Source: Fen-1258 sp964449775
Lineage (GTDB): Bacteria; Bacteroidota; Ignavibacteria; Ignavibacteriales; Melioribacteraceae
Direction of reading: 5' to 3'
Assembly: GCA_964449775.1 (NCBI GenBank)
Contig: CAYVBQ010000015.1
Coordinates: 1-64,000 of the forward strand
DNA length: 64,000 bases
Positions 17,211 to 25,383 of the stretch are shown here, in pieces. Position 1 is the stretch's first letter. Each line of letters opens with the position of its first letter. The translations under genes and the position numbers were made by a program. The notes beneath the pieces were generated by a model, which did no database searches, was not told where the DNA came from, and saw nothing but the letters and a program-made list of their open reading frames with translations.

Positions 17211-19430
17211 ATGAAATTCCTTCAAGTGTTTATTTTGATTGCAGTTTCTCTTTGTTTCTTCTACACAGCAAATCTTTTTGGACAATCCGGTTCGGTTCTT
17301 ACATTTAGTGAAATAATGTTTAGTCCCTCCGAAGCGAACGGCGAGTTCGTGGAGATACACAATACCTCCGCAACAGAGACTATAGATCTCACCAATTATA
17401 AATTCAAGTATTCTACGGCATCAAGCAATAATATTGTGGCTTTCATTGGCGGAATGTTACTGGGTCCCGGTAAATTTGCTGTTATACTCCAGGGGAATTA
17501 CGATTATAATAGCGGCATTTATAAAACGCTTATCCTCTCCGATGCGCTAATTCTTAAAACCGGCTCGAATAATTTTGGCTCTGCCGGAATGAATAACACG
17601 GTCAGCAATACTCTATTACTGATTAACGCCGCAGATATAACAATAGACACTTATACATATTCCGCAAACAATTCAGCCGGATATTCGGACGAAAAATTAA
17701 TTCTCAACAAAAACAATGATGCATCAAACTGGAAAAACTCTTCCAAATTTCACGGAACACCGGGAAGAATAAACAGTGTTGCAATAAAAAAGTTTGATCT
17801 CTCCATTAAATCAATTTCTTCGCAAACACGTTATCCTTCATTTGGCGAGGAGATAAATCTTGCCTCGAAAGTTATTAACCTCGGCATCAATCCGGCAAGT
17901 AACTTCACAGTTAAATTTTTTGTTCTATCAAATGATGCTTGGAATTTCTTTACCGAAGAAAGCGGGAGTAATCTTTCTCCATCCGATTCAACGTTTATCA
18001 TTTCAAAAGCAAAATTAAAACTTGATGAAACAAAGACCATTATGTGCAAAGTTCTTTTCAGCGCGGATGAAGATACTCTAAACAATTCTCTTGTGGCTGA
18101 GATCAACCCCGGCTCAAAACCTAACGCGGTTCTTATCAACGAAGTAATGCACGATCCTCTTACCAGCGAAACCGAATGGATTGAAATTGTGAATGCATCT
18201 GCCAGTTCAATAAATTTAAAAAACTGGCAAGTAAGCGATTTATTGACTTCACCAACCAAAGCAACTATAACTGTTAAAGATGTGAATTTACTTACGGGTG
18301 AGTACGCAATCATAGCATACGATACACTCCGTTATCGTTATGTGCCTCCGAAAAAATTTTTACAGGCAAAATTTGGTGTACTAAGTTCGACTGATGGAGT
18401 TATCCTTTATGATTTCCGCGGTGCTGTGATTGATAGTTTGAAATATAATTCAACATGGGGCGGCGCAAAAGGTTTTTCGCTTGAACGAATTTCCCTAACC
18501 GAAGCGACAAATGATTCAACAAATTGGGCAATATCGCTTAGTCCGAACGGTGGAACACCGGGTGTTCGTAATTCTGTGGTCAATGCGCGGAAGTATCCTT
18601 TTGGTTCGTTGGTGATAAATGAAATTATGTTCGATCCCGCCACAGGAAACTCGGAGTATCTTGAATTTTTCAATACTTCGGAAGATTCAATTCAAGTTGG
18701 AGGTATGCAAATTAATGTTGGCACATCATACAAATTCAAATTGGCAAATACATACTTAATGCTGCCTCCAAAAAACTATTTTGTGCTGGCGGCTGATTCA
18801 GTAATCTATAAAAATTATTCATGGTTGAAAAGAGAGTCTATTTATAGAGTTGCGGGAAGTTCCTCTCTAAGCTTATCGAATGAGGGTTCGATGCTTGTGC
18901 TGAAAGATTTTAGAAAAACTACATTGGATTCACTCATCTACTCACCGGATTGGCACAGCAAAAATGTTGTGACAACAAAAAATAAATCTCTAGAAAGATT
19001 GAACCCGGCATTCGATTCCAATAAACGCTCGAATTGGAATACTTGTGTTAGTGTTGAAGGAGGAACGCCCGGGAGACAAAATTCTATCTTTGTACAAAAC
19101 CTTTCCCATGAATCAAAAGTAACAATCAGCCCTAATCCTTTTTCTCCGGATGGCGATGGTTTCGAAGACTTCGCAGTAATAAATTTTGATTTAACACACC
19201 CTCTTTCACAAGTGCGCATAAAAGTTTTTGATAGACAGGGCAGAATTGTAAGAACATTGGCAGAGAACCGTCCCTCTTCATCAAACAACTCCGTTGTGTT
19301 TGACGGATTGGATGACAGCAACAAACCGCTGCGCATTGGAATTTACATTTTATTAATCGAAACCGTAGCGGAAGGTTCGGGATATGTTGAGGTTATTAAA
19401 ACGCCTGTTGTGATTGCGAGGAAATTGTAA
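17211..19430 (+). CDS. Secreted multidomain protein with lamin-tail domains
   Basis: A 739-residue exported protein (signal peptide about 1-24, ending ANLFGQ). It carries lamin-tail (LTD) domains at about 30-150 (FSEIMFSPSEANGEFVEIHN), 302-420 (INEVMHDPLTSETEWIEIVN) and 466-600 (INEIMFDPATGNSEYLEFFN). A CARDB-like adhesive domain lies at about 195-297. The last 100 residues (PNPFSPDGDGFEDFAVINFD, VRIKVFDRQGRIVRTL) form a FlgD-like Ig or gliding C-terminal domain, likely used for export or anchoring. No enzymatic site is seen, so a surface or scaffold role is inferred. It stands alone, divergent from cas3. Confidence 0.8.
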   Translation: MKFLQVFILIAVSLCFFYTANLFGQSGSVLTFSEIMFSPSEANGEFVEIHNTSATETIDLTNYKFKYSTASSNNIVAFIGGMLLGPGKFAVILQGNYDYNSGIYKTLILSDALILKTGSNNFGSAGMNNTVSNTLLLINAADITIDTYTYSANNSAGYSDEKLILNKNNDASNWKNSSKFHGTPGRINSVAIKKFDLSIKSISSQTRYPSFGEEINLASKVINLGINPASNFTVKFFVLSNDAWNFFTEESGSNLSPSDSTFIISKAKLKLDETKTIMCKVLFSADEDTLNNSLVAEINPGSKPNAVLINEVMHDPLTSETEWIEIVNASASSINLKNWQVSDLLTSPTKATITVKDVNLLTGEYAIIAYDTLRYRYVPPKKFLQAKFGVLSSTDGVILYDFRGAVIDSLKYNSTWGGAKGFSLERISLTEATNDSTNWAISLSPNGGTPGVRNSVVNARKYPFGSLVINEIMFDPATGNSEYLEFFNTSEDSIQVGGMQINVGTSYKFKLANTYLMLPPKNYFVLAADSVIYKNYSWLKRESIYRVAGSSSLSLSNEGSMLVLKDFRKTTLDSLIYSPDWHSKNVVTTKNKSLERLNPAFDSNKRSNWNTCVSVEGGTPGRQNSIFVQNLSHESKVTISPNPFSPDGDGFEDFAVINFDLTHPLSQVRIKVFDRQGRIVRTLAENRPSSSNNSVVFDGLDDSNKPLRIGIYILLIETVAEGSGYVEVIKTPVVIARKL

Positions 19431-19437
19431 TTAATAA

Positions 19438-19499
19438 TGTAGAGACTCGATTTATCGAGTCTCATTAAAAAGGGAGACTTCATAAATGAAGTCTCTACA
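19438..19499. repeat. Short MITE-like element with TGTAGAGACT ends
   Basis: Two adjacent palindromes, AGACTCGATTTATCGAGTCT and AGACTTCATAAATGAAGTCT, are enclosed by inverted ends TGTAGAGACT and AGTCTCTACA. The same ends and palindromes bound a longer copy at 37278-37436. It lies directly behind the lamin-tail gene and could also end its transcription. Confidence 0.75.
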
Positions 19500-19509
19500 A
19501 AAAAATACT

Positions 19510-19647
19510 ATGTGCATATACAATCAAACAGTTGCAGACTTCCTTTCACAAAAAGTTATTGCAATTGCGGGTATATCGCGAAACCCAAAAATGGAAGTTG
19601 GTAATTCGATCTACAAAAAATTTAAAAGTGCGGGTTATAGAGTTTAA
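19510..19647 (+). pseudogene. 5' fragment of a CoA-binding protein gene
   Basis: Forty-five codons from ATG to TAA match the N-terminus of the CoA-binding protein encoded at 22832-23296: VADFLSQKVIAIAGISRNPK and SIYKKFKSAGY, against VNDFLAQKVIAIAGVSRNPK and PIYKKFKSAGY. The match then stops abruptly, so this is a truncated duplicate. Two unrelated genes (19800-22733) lie between fragment and intact gene. The stop may make it non-functional; it could also be the scar of an insertion next to the intact gene. Confidence 0.85.
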
Positions 19648-19799
19648 TGGGTAACAATGACAGGTAAAACCTTTGATTCTTATTTATATGTTTTATACGC
19701 AAGAATTTACTACGATAAAGCAGTAATTTTTTGCAGCATTCTTAAAATTTTAAGTGGAATGATAATTGTGATTTAACAAAAATAAAGTTAGGCGGTAAT

Positions 19800-20867
19800 A
19801 TGAAAACCTTCTTCAAGACTTTAACTCTTCTTTTCGTGTTTTTAATAATTCTTTCTTGTACCGAGCAAGGCACAAACCCGCCAACAGAACAACCAAAAGA
19901 CCCGCGTGAGATGACATGGACAGCAGATACGCTCGCTTATCCGGAAAGTATCCAAACTCTTATGAGTAATATCTTAGCGTTCAACTCTAAAGATATTTTT
20001 ATTTACGGACATAATTTTATTACCAAAGGTAAAGTATATCATTACAACGGAAATAAATGGGAAGTGTACGACTTAACACAATACATTGGCGGTTATAATG
20101 TACTAAAGATGATTGCTTTCAGCAGAAATAACATTTGGGGAGTTGGAGACAGAGGAGACGCAGAGGGATTAATATTTAATTACAACGGCTCCATATGGAC
20201 AGAATATAAACTTGCGAGTTCATACCCGCCATTGTATTCAATAGACGGAGAGAATGCAAATGAGTTTTATGCTTGTGGCAGAGATGGTATTGTTTGGTAT
20301 AATAAAAATGGGAACTGGTTTGTTGACACAGTAAAAATACGTCACCCTGCCAATACATATTATCAACTTGGTTCACTTGCAGTATATAATGGAGAAGTAT
20401 TTATTCTTGGTCGGATTTATAGTATAAAAAGAGGGTTCAGTTGGGCCAGAGAATATTTGATAAAAGGAAAGTTTAAAAACTTTTCGGTAGTTGACTCGAT
20501 GGATTTTACCCAAGACCTTCCGATTCAAAGATGGGGCGTGGGGGCAATAATAAAGGGTGAGAATGGTAAACTATATTCAAAAGGTCCACGAGGATTTTAT
20601 GAATGGACTGGAACAGAATGGAAAAATTTCCATCAATCCCTCTATAATTGGGGGTTTTATGTTTTCAATGATAATTATCAATTAGCACTTGGAACCGGCG
20701 GTGTTGAATATTACAATGGGGAAAGTTGGATTGATTTGGCGAAGATTTGGAACAAGTATAAAGACATTACGTTTCGAGCAGCATGGACTGACGGGAAAGA
20801 ATTATTCATCGTTGGAAATATGTGGAATTCATTTCCAGAAAAAACAATTGTATTACACGGAAAATAA
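19800..20867 (+). CDS. Lipoprotein, probable beta-propeller
   Basis: A 355-residue predicted lipoprotein: hydrophobic leader and lipobox ILSC at residues 17-20, then a Pro/Thr-rich linker. The body repeats units like VYHYNGNKWEVYD, IFNYNGSIWTEYK, WYNKNGNWFVDT and YYNGESWIDL, each after a phrase such as SRNNIWGVGD, ENANEFYACG or AYNGEVFILG. Such repeats suggest a beta-propeller. No active site is recognised; proteins of this style are common in Ignavibacteria and their role is unknown. It has its own terminator at 20912-20942. Confidence 0.7.
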   Translation: MKTFFKTLTLLFVFLIILSCTEQGTNPPTEQPKDPREMTWTADTLAYPESIQTLMSNILAFNSKDIFIYGHNFITKGKVYHYNGNKWEVYDLTQYIGGYNVLKMIAFSRNNIWGVGDRGDAEGLIFNYNGSIWTEYKLASSYPPLYSIDGENANEFYACGRDGIVWYNKNGNWFVDTVKIRHPANTYYQLGSLAVYNGEVFILGRIYSIKRGFSWAREYLIKGKFKNFSVVDSMDFTQDLPIQRWGVGAIIKGENGKLYSKGPRGFYEWTGTEWKNFHQSLYNWGFYVFNDNYQLALGTGGVEYYNGESWIDLAKIWNKYKDITFRAAWTDGKELFIVGNMWNSFPEKTIVLHGK

Positions 20868-20911
20868 ATCGGAGGAAACACTAAAGAAATAGTTCTTAAC
20901 AAATAATTAAT

Positions 20912-20942
20912 GAGGGAGGCGCTGGTACGCCTTCCCTCTTTT
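20912..20942 (+). terminator. Intrinsic terminator
   Basis: GAGGGAGGCG and CGCCTTCCCTC form an imperfect stem around CTGGTA, followed by a short T run. It lies 45 bases behind the lipoprotein gene. Confidence 0.7.
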
Positions 20943-21041
20943 GCAAATAATAACAAACCGGTTGGTCGCCATAGTTTGTTGGGCTACGCCCATTTTATTT
21001 GCAGAGAAAATATAAATAAAAAAAAGGAAAGGAGTTTAATT

Positions 21042-22733
21042 ATGAAAAACATTAAATGTCTTTTTGTTGTGTTGATCCTTACTTTGTTTTCGTCAATTTC
21101 CTTTGCGCACGAATGGGAAATTGGTTTTAAAATAATCAATAATGGTCAACCCGACACTAATTTTACTGTACAGATTTATGGATTTAATGTGGGGACGGGT
21201 ATTTATGATCATCTAATTGATGTTTCACACAATAAATGGTTTGACGGTGATATCAATATTATTTGTGATCAGAGAACCTATAATGGAAATATATATACCC
21301 AAACTTATTATAATCCCGCTTATCCCGTAGTTCCTTATGCAGATCAGTATCTTTTTCGTTTTGGAAATAATTGTGTCATATATAAGGTAAACCCAACTAA
21401 ATTTCACCCTGATATTGCTGGAGATTGGTCGGTAACATATGATATTGGCACAGGGTCCATCTCTGAGGGACCTAGTAATAATGGCGGTATGTGGGAATGG
21501 AAAGGTACAACAAGCTGGTCGAATATATATACGTTCACTTTAAAGAATGATATTAATGCCGGAAATATTACACTAAGATCAACTTCATATTCTTCAGGTA
21601 CACAGTTGACTAGACAAGAAAGTTCTTTCCCTCATTATGTTTATGCTTCTGCTAATGATAATACATTTAATATTGGTGGGAGTAATTACAAAGTATATTT
21701 TAAGAATTGGCAAACTACAAATCAGTCTCCAATAAACAACGCTGGATTTGATTTGGAAAAATCTGATATAAACCCCAGTCCTAGTACAAATGAAGTAAAA
21801 GCATTTTTTGCTAGGGTATGCAATTTAACTTTTGAATACTCATTTGAAGGAACAGCAAGAAGCGGTTATATGGTTATTGGCGACACAACGAGAAACTTAT
21901 CAACAACAGTTTACAGACGAAGCGATGTTAATATTAATGCAACTGCTTCAGATCAAGAATATTTATCAGTAATATATTCTTTCGATCATTGGAAAAAGAA
22001 CAGTTCAACTATTGGCGGATCTGCATCTTATACTTTTCAACCCGATATTCATGCTACATATACTGCATACTTAAAACCCTTAAAACCTTCGAACACGTAC
22101 CGAAATCTACAATTCAAAAATCCAGATAACTCATCACCTACTACAGGTTCAAATATTAGAATTAATTGGAGTACACACCCGGATAACCGTGTTGATGGCT
22201 ACCAGATTTGGAGAAAAATTAAACATAACGGTAATTGGGGTTCACCTGCTTTGCTTTCGACTGTTAGCAGCGGAACAACATACTATATTGATTATGATTA
22301 TGTATATACTGACGGTTATACAGATGATATGCTTAATTATGATGTTAGAGCACGTTTATATTATAACAGCAGCTATTCGTATGCATACGATGCCTATGAA
22401 ACTACATTTGGAAAAGTAGAAGCATCAATGATGGAAGATAATCAGATTGCTTCGGTTGCAAATGAGGTACCGACCGTTTACTCAATTAACAACTACCCTA
22501 ATCCATTCAATCCAACAACAACAATTAATTACCAGTTACCAGAAAGTGGATTTGTAACAATAAAGATTTACGATATGCTGGGTAAAGAGGTGGCAGTATT
22601 AGTAAATGAGAACAAGTCTGCCGGATATTATAGAGTAGCTTTTAATGCAAGCAAATTAACAAGCGGAGTTTACATTTACACAATCATCGTAAACAATTTT
22701 GTTCAATCCAAGAAGATGCTTTTGATTAAATAA
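21042..22733 (+). CDS. Secreted protein with C-terminal sorting (T9SS type A) domain
   Basis: A 563-residue exported protein with a signal peptide (about 1-22, ending SSISFA). The C-terminal 80 residues carry the sorting domain of type IX secretion: NYPNPFNPTTTINYQLPESG, then VTIKIYDMLGKEVAVLV and SGVYIYTIIVNNF. The middle has a fibronectin-like segment (about 385-470; INWSTHPDNRVDGYQIWRK). The N-terminal 370 residues are not recognised. The start was chosen for the GAAAGGAG site 8 bases upstream; an in-frame extension to 20910 would overlap the upstream terminator. A good terminator follows. Confidence 0.8.
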   Translation: MKNIKCLFVVLILTLFSSISFAHEWEIGFKIINNGQPDTNFTVQIYGFNVGTGIYDHLIDVSHNKWFDGDINIICDQRTYNGNIYTQTYYNPAYPVVPYADQYLFRFGNNCVIYKVNPTKFHPDIAGDWSVTYDIGTGSISEGPSNNGGMWEWKGTTSWSNIYTFTLKNDINAGNITLRSTSYSSGTQLTRQESSFPHYVYASANDNTFNIGGSNYKVYFKNWQTTNQSPINNAGFDLEKSDINPSPSTNEVKAFFARVCNLTFEYSFEGTARSGYMVIGDTTRNLSTTVYRRSDVNINATASDQEYLSVIYSFDHWKKNSSTIGGSASYTFQPDIHATYTAYLKPLKPSNTYRNLQFKNPDNSSPTTGSNIRINWSTHPDNRVDGYQIWRKIKHNGNWGSPALLSTVSSGTTYYIDYDYVYTDGYTDDMLNYDVRARLYYNSSYSYAYDAYETTFGKVEASMMEDNQIASVANEVPTVYSINNYPNPFNPTTTINYQLPESGFVTIKIYDMLGKEVAVLVNENKSAGYYRVAFNASKLTSGVYIYTIIVNNFVQSKKMLLIK

Positions 22734-22758
22734 CGAGCAAAATTCACAGCAATTTTTC

Positions 22759-22799
22759 AAAACCCGGACTCTTTAAGATTAAGAGTTTGGGTTTTTTAT
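22759..22799 (+). terminator. Intrinsic terminator
   Basis: AAACCCGGACTCTT and AAGAGTTTGGGTTT pair across TAAGATT and are followed by a T run, 26 bases behind the sorting-domain gene. Confidence 0.85.
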
Positions 22800-22831
22800 T
22801 TAGTTTTCCAATTAATAATTGGGAGAATATT

Positions 22832-23296
22832 ATGACTTATGAACAAAGGGTAAATGATTTCCTCGCTCAAAAAGTTATTGCAATTGCCGGTGTATCAAGA
22901 AATCCAAAAGGAGATGTGGGAAATCCGATCTACAAAAAATTTAAATCCGCCGGTTATACAGTTTATCCAATCAATCCGTTTGCAGATCAAATTGAAGGAG
23001 ATAAGTGCTATCCTACATTAAGTGCAACACCAAAAAAAGCCGATGCTGTATTCATCGCGACAAATCCCGCGGCTTCGGTTGATGTGGTAAAACAATGTAT
23101 TGAGAATGGAATTTCACGGATCTGGTTTCATCGTTCGTTTGGTAACGGGAGTTTTTCAGAAGAAGCTGCAAAGCTTGGTGAAGAGAACGGATTATCTGTC
23201 ATCCGCTCCGGCTGCCCGATGATGTTCATTAAAGATGTTGACTTTTTCCACCGGATTGCTGCTTTCTTCATGAAAATATTTGGGAAGCTAAACTAA
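22832..23296 (+). CDS. CoA-binding protein (YccU family)
   Basis: A 154-residue protein with a CoA_binding Rossmann fold like that of succinyl-CoA synthetase alpha: VIAIAGVSRNPKGDVGNPIYKKF, here seen as IAIAGVSRNPK and GNPIYKKF, followed by VYPINPFADQIEGDKCYPTL, ADAVFIATNPAA and IRSGCPMMF. Members bind CoA; their physiological role is not settled. The start was chosen for GGGAGA 6 bases upstream, in place of an in-frame upstream start inside the preceding terminator. A truncated copy of its 5' end lies at 19510-19647. Confidence 0.88.
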   Translation: MTYEQRVNDFLAQKVIAIAGVSRNPKGDVGNPIYKKFKSAGYTVYPINPFADQIEGDKCYPTLSATPKKADAVFIATNPAASVDVVKQCIENGISRIWFHRSFGNGSFSEEAAKLGEENGLSVIRSGCPMMFIKDVDFFHRIAAFFMKIFGKLN

Positions 23297-23336
23297 ATAA
23301 ATTGCGTTATTCATTATCGCATCTATTTTTTGTTTT

Positions 23337-23770
23337 CTATAACTCGAGGCGTGGAGAATTAACGGAAGTAGTTAGAAAAGAAGAGGTTGTCCAAAAAGTA
23401 AATTTAGTGTTACACTGAGCGAAGTCGTCCGTAAGACTCCTTCGGAGAAGTGTGATTAGAGAAGTAAGTCTATTTCTCTCGACTTCGCAATGGCACACAT
23501 CAGTCATTGCGAGGCGCATTTTGCCGAAGCCTGTCTGCCGAGCCTGTTGCACAACGCAAATTCTGTAAAACAAAACCTTCGAGGTTGACACATCGTTGGT
23601 GGTATTCTAACCTCGAAGGTTGCTTACCGACTTGTGCAACACACTCGGCAGACAGGCAGGCAATCTAATTCTTAATTCAAAATGATGAGATTACTTCGTC
23701 GCTTCGCTCCTCGTAATGACATTCGATGACTTTTTGGACAAACTCTTTTCTTTCACTATTTTTTCGCCGT
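23337..23770. repeat. Mosaic of nested dispersed repeats
   Basis: The 500 bases between the CoA-binding gene and the PAP2-like gene hold no intact gene. They are built from inverted elements. The outermost pair is about GTCCAAAAAGT (23388) and ACTTTTTGGAC (23730). Inside is a split element, TCATTGCGAGGCG (23504) to CTTCGCTCCTCGTAATGAC (about 23721), of the family also seen at 24485 and 32458. Inside that sits the 125-base element at 23531-23655. Hairpins such as GACTCCTTCGGAG are also present. Confidence 0.75.
23531..23655. repeat. 125-base MITE-like element with CTGTCTGCCGAG ends, copy 1
   Basis: The inverted ends are CTGTCTGCCGAG and CTCGGCAGACAG, followed inward by GTTGCACAA and TTGTGCAAC. 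An inner inverted pair, AACCTTCGAGGTT and AACCTCGAAGGTT, lies in the middle. A second copy with a degenerate left end is at 32765-32888. No coding capacity. Confidence 0.85.
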
Positions 23771-23797
23771 CATTTTTTAGAGATACCGAAAAAGTAA

Positions 23798-24454
23798 TTG
23801 AATAAACTTCCCGAAATAAAATCGATCTGGCAATTAGCATTTGCCAATAAAACTTATAGAGCACGTTTTGCTATAACTTTAATTCTTCTTGGAATAATTC
23901 TTTTTCTGTTAGCGAAATTTCTCGCATACAATGAGGAGCGTCCCGGTTTTTCATTTAACGATCCATTTCTTTCTTCATTCAATGCAGTAGATGTAACATG
24001 GTTAACCTTCGGTTTAATTTATATTGGATTAATTACAGCTCTTGGTTTTTTGGCTTTTCATCCGGCGAGAATGTTGGTAGCACTTCAGTCATACACATTA
24101 ATTGCTGCGCTGCGATTAATCACAATCTATTTTTTACCATTGAATGCACCCATTCATATCATTCCACTGGAAGATCCGTTCGTTGAATTCTTTGGCGGGG
24201 GTACAACTTTGCTGCGCGATCTTTTCTTCTCGGGTCACACTTCAACAATGTTTCTATTCTTCTTAACGGCAAAAAGCAAAAAACTGAAAACTATCTTTTT
24301 GATCTGCACAATTCTAATTGCATTTTGCGTTATGATTCAGCACGTTCATTATACAATTGATGTTATTGCCGCACCCTTCTTTGCTTACACCAGTTACCGC
24401 ATCTCCCGTTTAATAAATAAGCGTAAGAAAAATCGAGTCATAAATCATTCTTGA
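23798..24454 (+). CDS. PAP2-like integral membrane protein
   Basis: A 218-residue membrane protein with about five or six hydrophobic helices. The C-terminal half holds PAP2/sphingomyelin-synthase-like motifs: FFSGHTSTMFLF and IQHVHYTIDVIAAP, where the two histidines and the aspartate form the phosphatase or transferase site. A lipid-phosphate or head-group reaction in the membrane is inferred. The only early start is TTG at 23798, directly after an in-frame TAA, so the upstream repeat mosaic may have removed the original start. The last codons and stop lie in the left end of the next MITE-like element. Confidence 0.75.
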   Translation: MNKLPEIKSIWQLAFANKTYRARFAITLILLGIILFLLAKFLAYNEERPGFSFNDPFLSSFNAVDVTWLTFGLIYIGLITALGFLAFHPARMLVALQSYTLIAALRLITIYFLPLNAPIHIIPLEDPFVEFFGGGTTLLRDLFFSGHTSTMFLFFLTAKSKKLKTIFLICTILIAFCVMIQHVHYTIDVIAAPFFAYTSYRISRLINKRKKNRVINHS

Positions 24455-24602
24455 GCTCACTCTAAAAAGGTATTTTTAGTATATGTCATTGCGAGCGGAG
24501 CGAAGCAATCTTCAGAATTTAGTTCATAAACAATAGATTGCTTCGTCGCTTCGCTCCTCGCAATGACAGTAAATGTCTTTTTAGAGCGGCCTCATTCTTG
24601 AT
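24444..24602. repeat. MITE-like element, ATGAG..CTCTAAAAAGG family, copy 1, with nested insert
   Basis: The ends are imperfect inverted copies, ATCATTCTTGAG with CTCTAAAAAGG on the left and CTTTTTAGAG with CTCATTCTTGAT on the right. Inside (24485-24567) sits a second inverted element whose ends read GTCATTGCGAG and CTCGCAATGAC. Other copies of the outer element are at 32421-32572 (same insert) and 44041-44154 (no insert). Confidence 0.8.
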
Positions 24603-24662
24603 TTGGAATCATTTCTCAATCTTTTTCGTTTAGGAAAGAGTATAACCACTTAAACGGGTATA

Positions 24663-25307
24663 ATGATTTCGGAAACAGTTTATTTACATTACCTCAATGC
24701 TCTACTTGATGGCGATAAAAAACAGTGTTCTCAGATTGTTCAAAAGCTCATTAACAACAATGTCGGCATGAAAGAAATTTTTATGGAGCTTTTTCAACGA
24801 TCCATGTACAGAATCGGGCTATTGTGGGAAAAAGAAAGATGCACAATTGCCGATGAACACATTGCAACAAGAATTACCGAGGGATTAATAGAGCTCGTTT
24901 CAAACTCTTTTACGAATGAAAAAAGAATTGGTAAACTTGCGTTGATAACTTGCATTGACAAAGAGTTTCATGATCTTGGAGCGAGAATGGTTGCCGGTTA
25001 TTTTGAAGCAAATGGCTGGAATACTATTTTCGCCGGCTCGAATACTCCCGAGCAAGATATCATTCATCTTATCAAAGAAAAACAACCTGATATTGTTGGT
25101 ATCTCCATCGGTTTTTATATCAACATAAACAGGTTAATAAGTTTAGTTCAGGTAATTAATGAAAACTTTCCCGCACAAGAAATTTTAATTGGCGGACAAG
25201 CGCTTTTGGAAGGACACACCAACATCTTATCTGTCTATGATAAAGTTAATTACATTACATGCATCAACGGTCTCGAAAAATATATAGCTGCACATCAGAA
25301 CAATTGA
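24663..25307 (+). CDS. Stand-alone CarH-like B12-binding photosensor protein
   Basis: A 214-residue soluble protein made only of a B12-binding four-helix bundle (about 1-85) and a B12-binding Rossmann domain (about 90-210). It has W55 followed nine residues later by E65-H66, the W-x9-EH motif of CarH/LitR adenosylcobalamin photoreceptors, and E101-x-H103-xx-G106 in EFHDLG as the cobalt-ligand motif. SIGFY and LIGGQALLEG complete the domain. CarH itself has an N-terminal MerR-type DNA-binding domain, absent here, and the start (ATG 24663) leaves no room for one. Signalling through a partner is inferred. No photolyase or carotenoid gene is adjacent. Confidence 0.85.
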   Translation: MISETVYLHYLNALLDGDKKQCSQIVQKLINNNVGMKEIFMELFQRSMYRIGLLWEKERCTIADEHIATRITEGLIELVSNSFTNEKRIGKLALITCIDKEFHDLGARMVAGYFEANGWNTIFAGSNTPEQDIIHLIKEKQPDIVGISIGFYININRLISLVQVINENFPAQEILIGGQALLEGHTNILSVYDKVNYITCINGLEKYIAAHQNN

Positions 25308-25383
25308 TCATTTTATTACATTCTCTAATCCTTCCAGAATTTTATATTTTACAATAGATAAATATTTTCCATCGGAGAAAACA

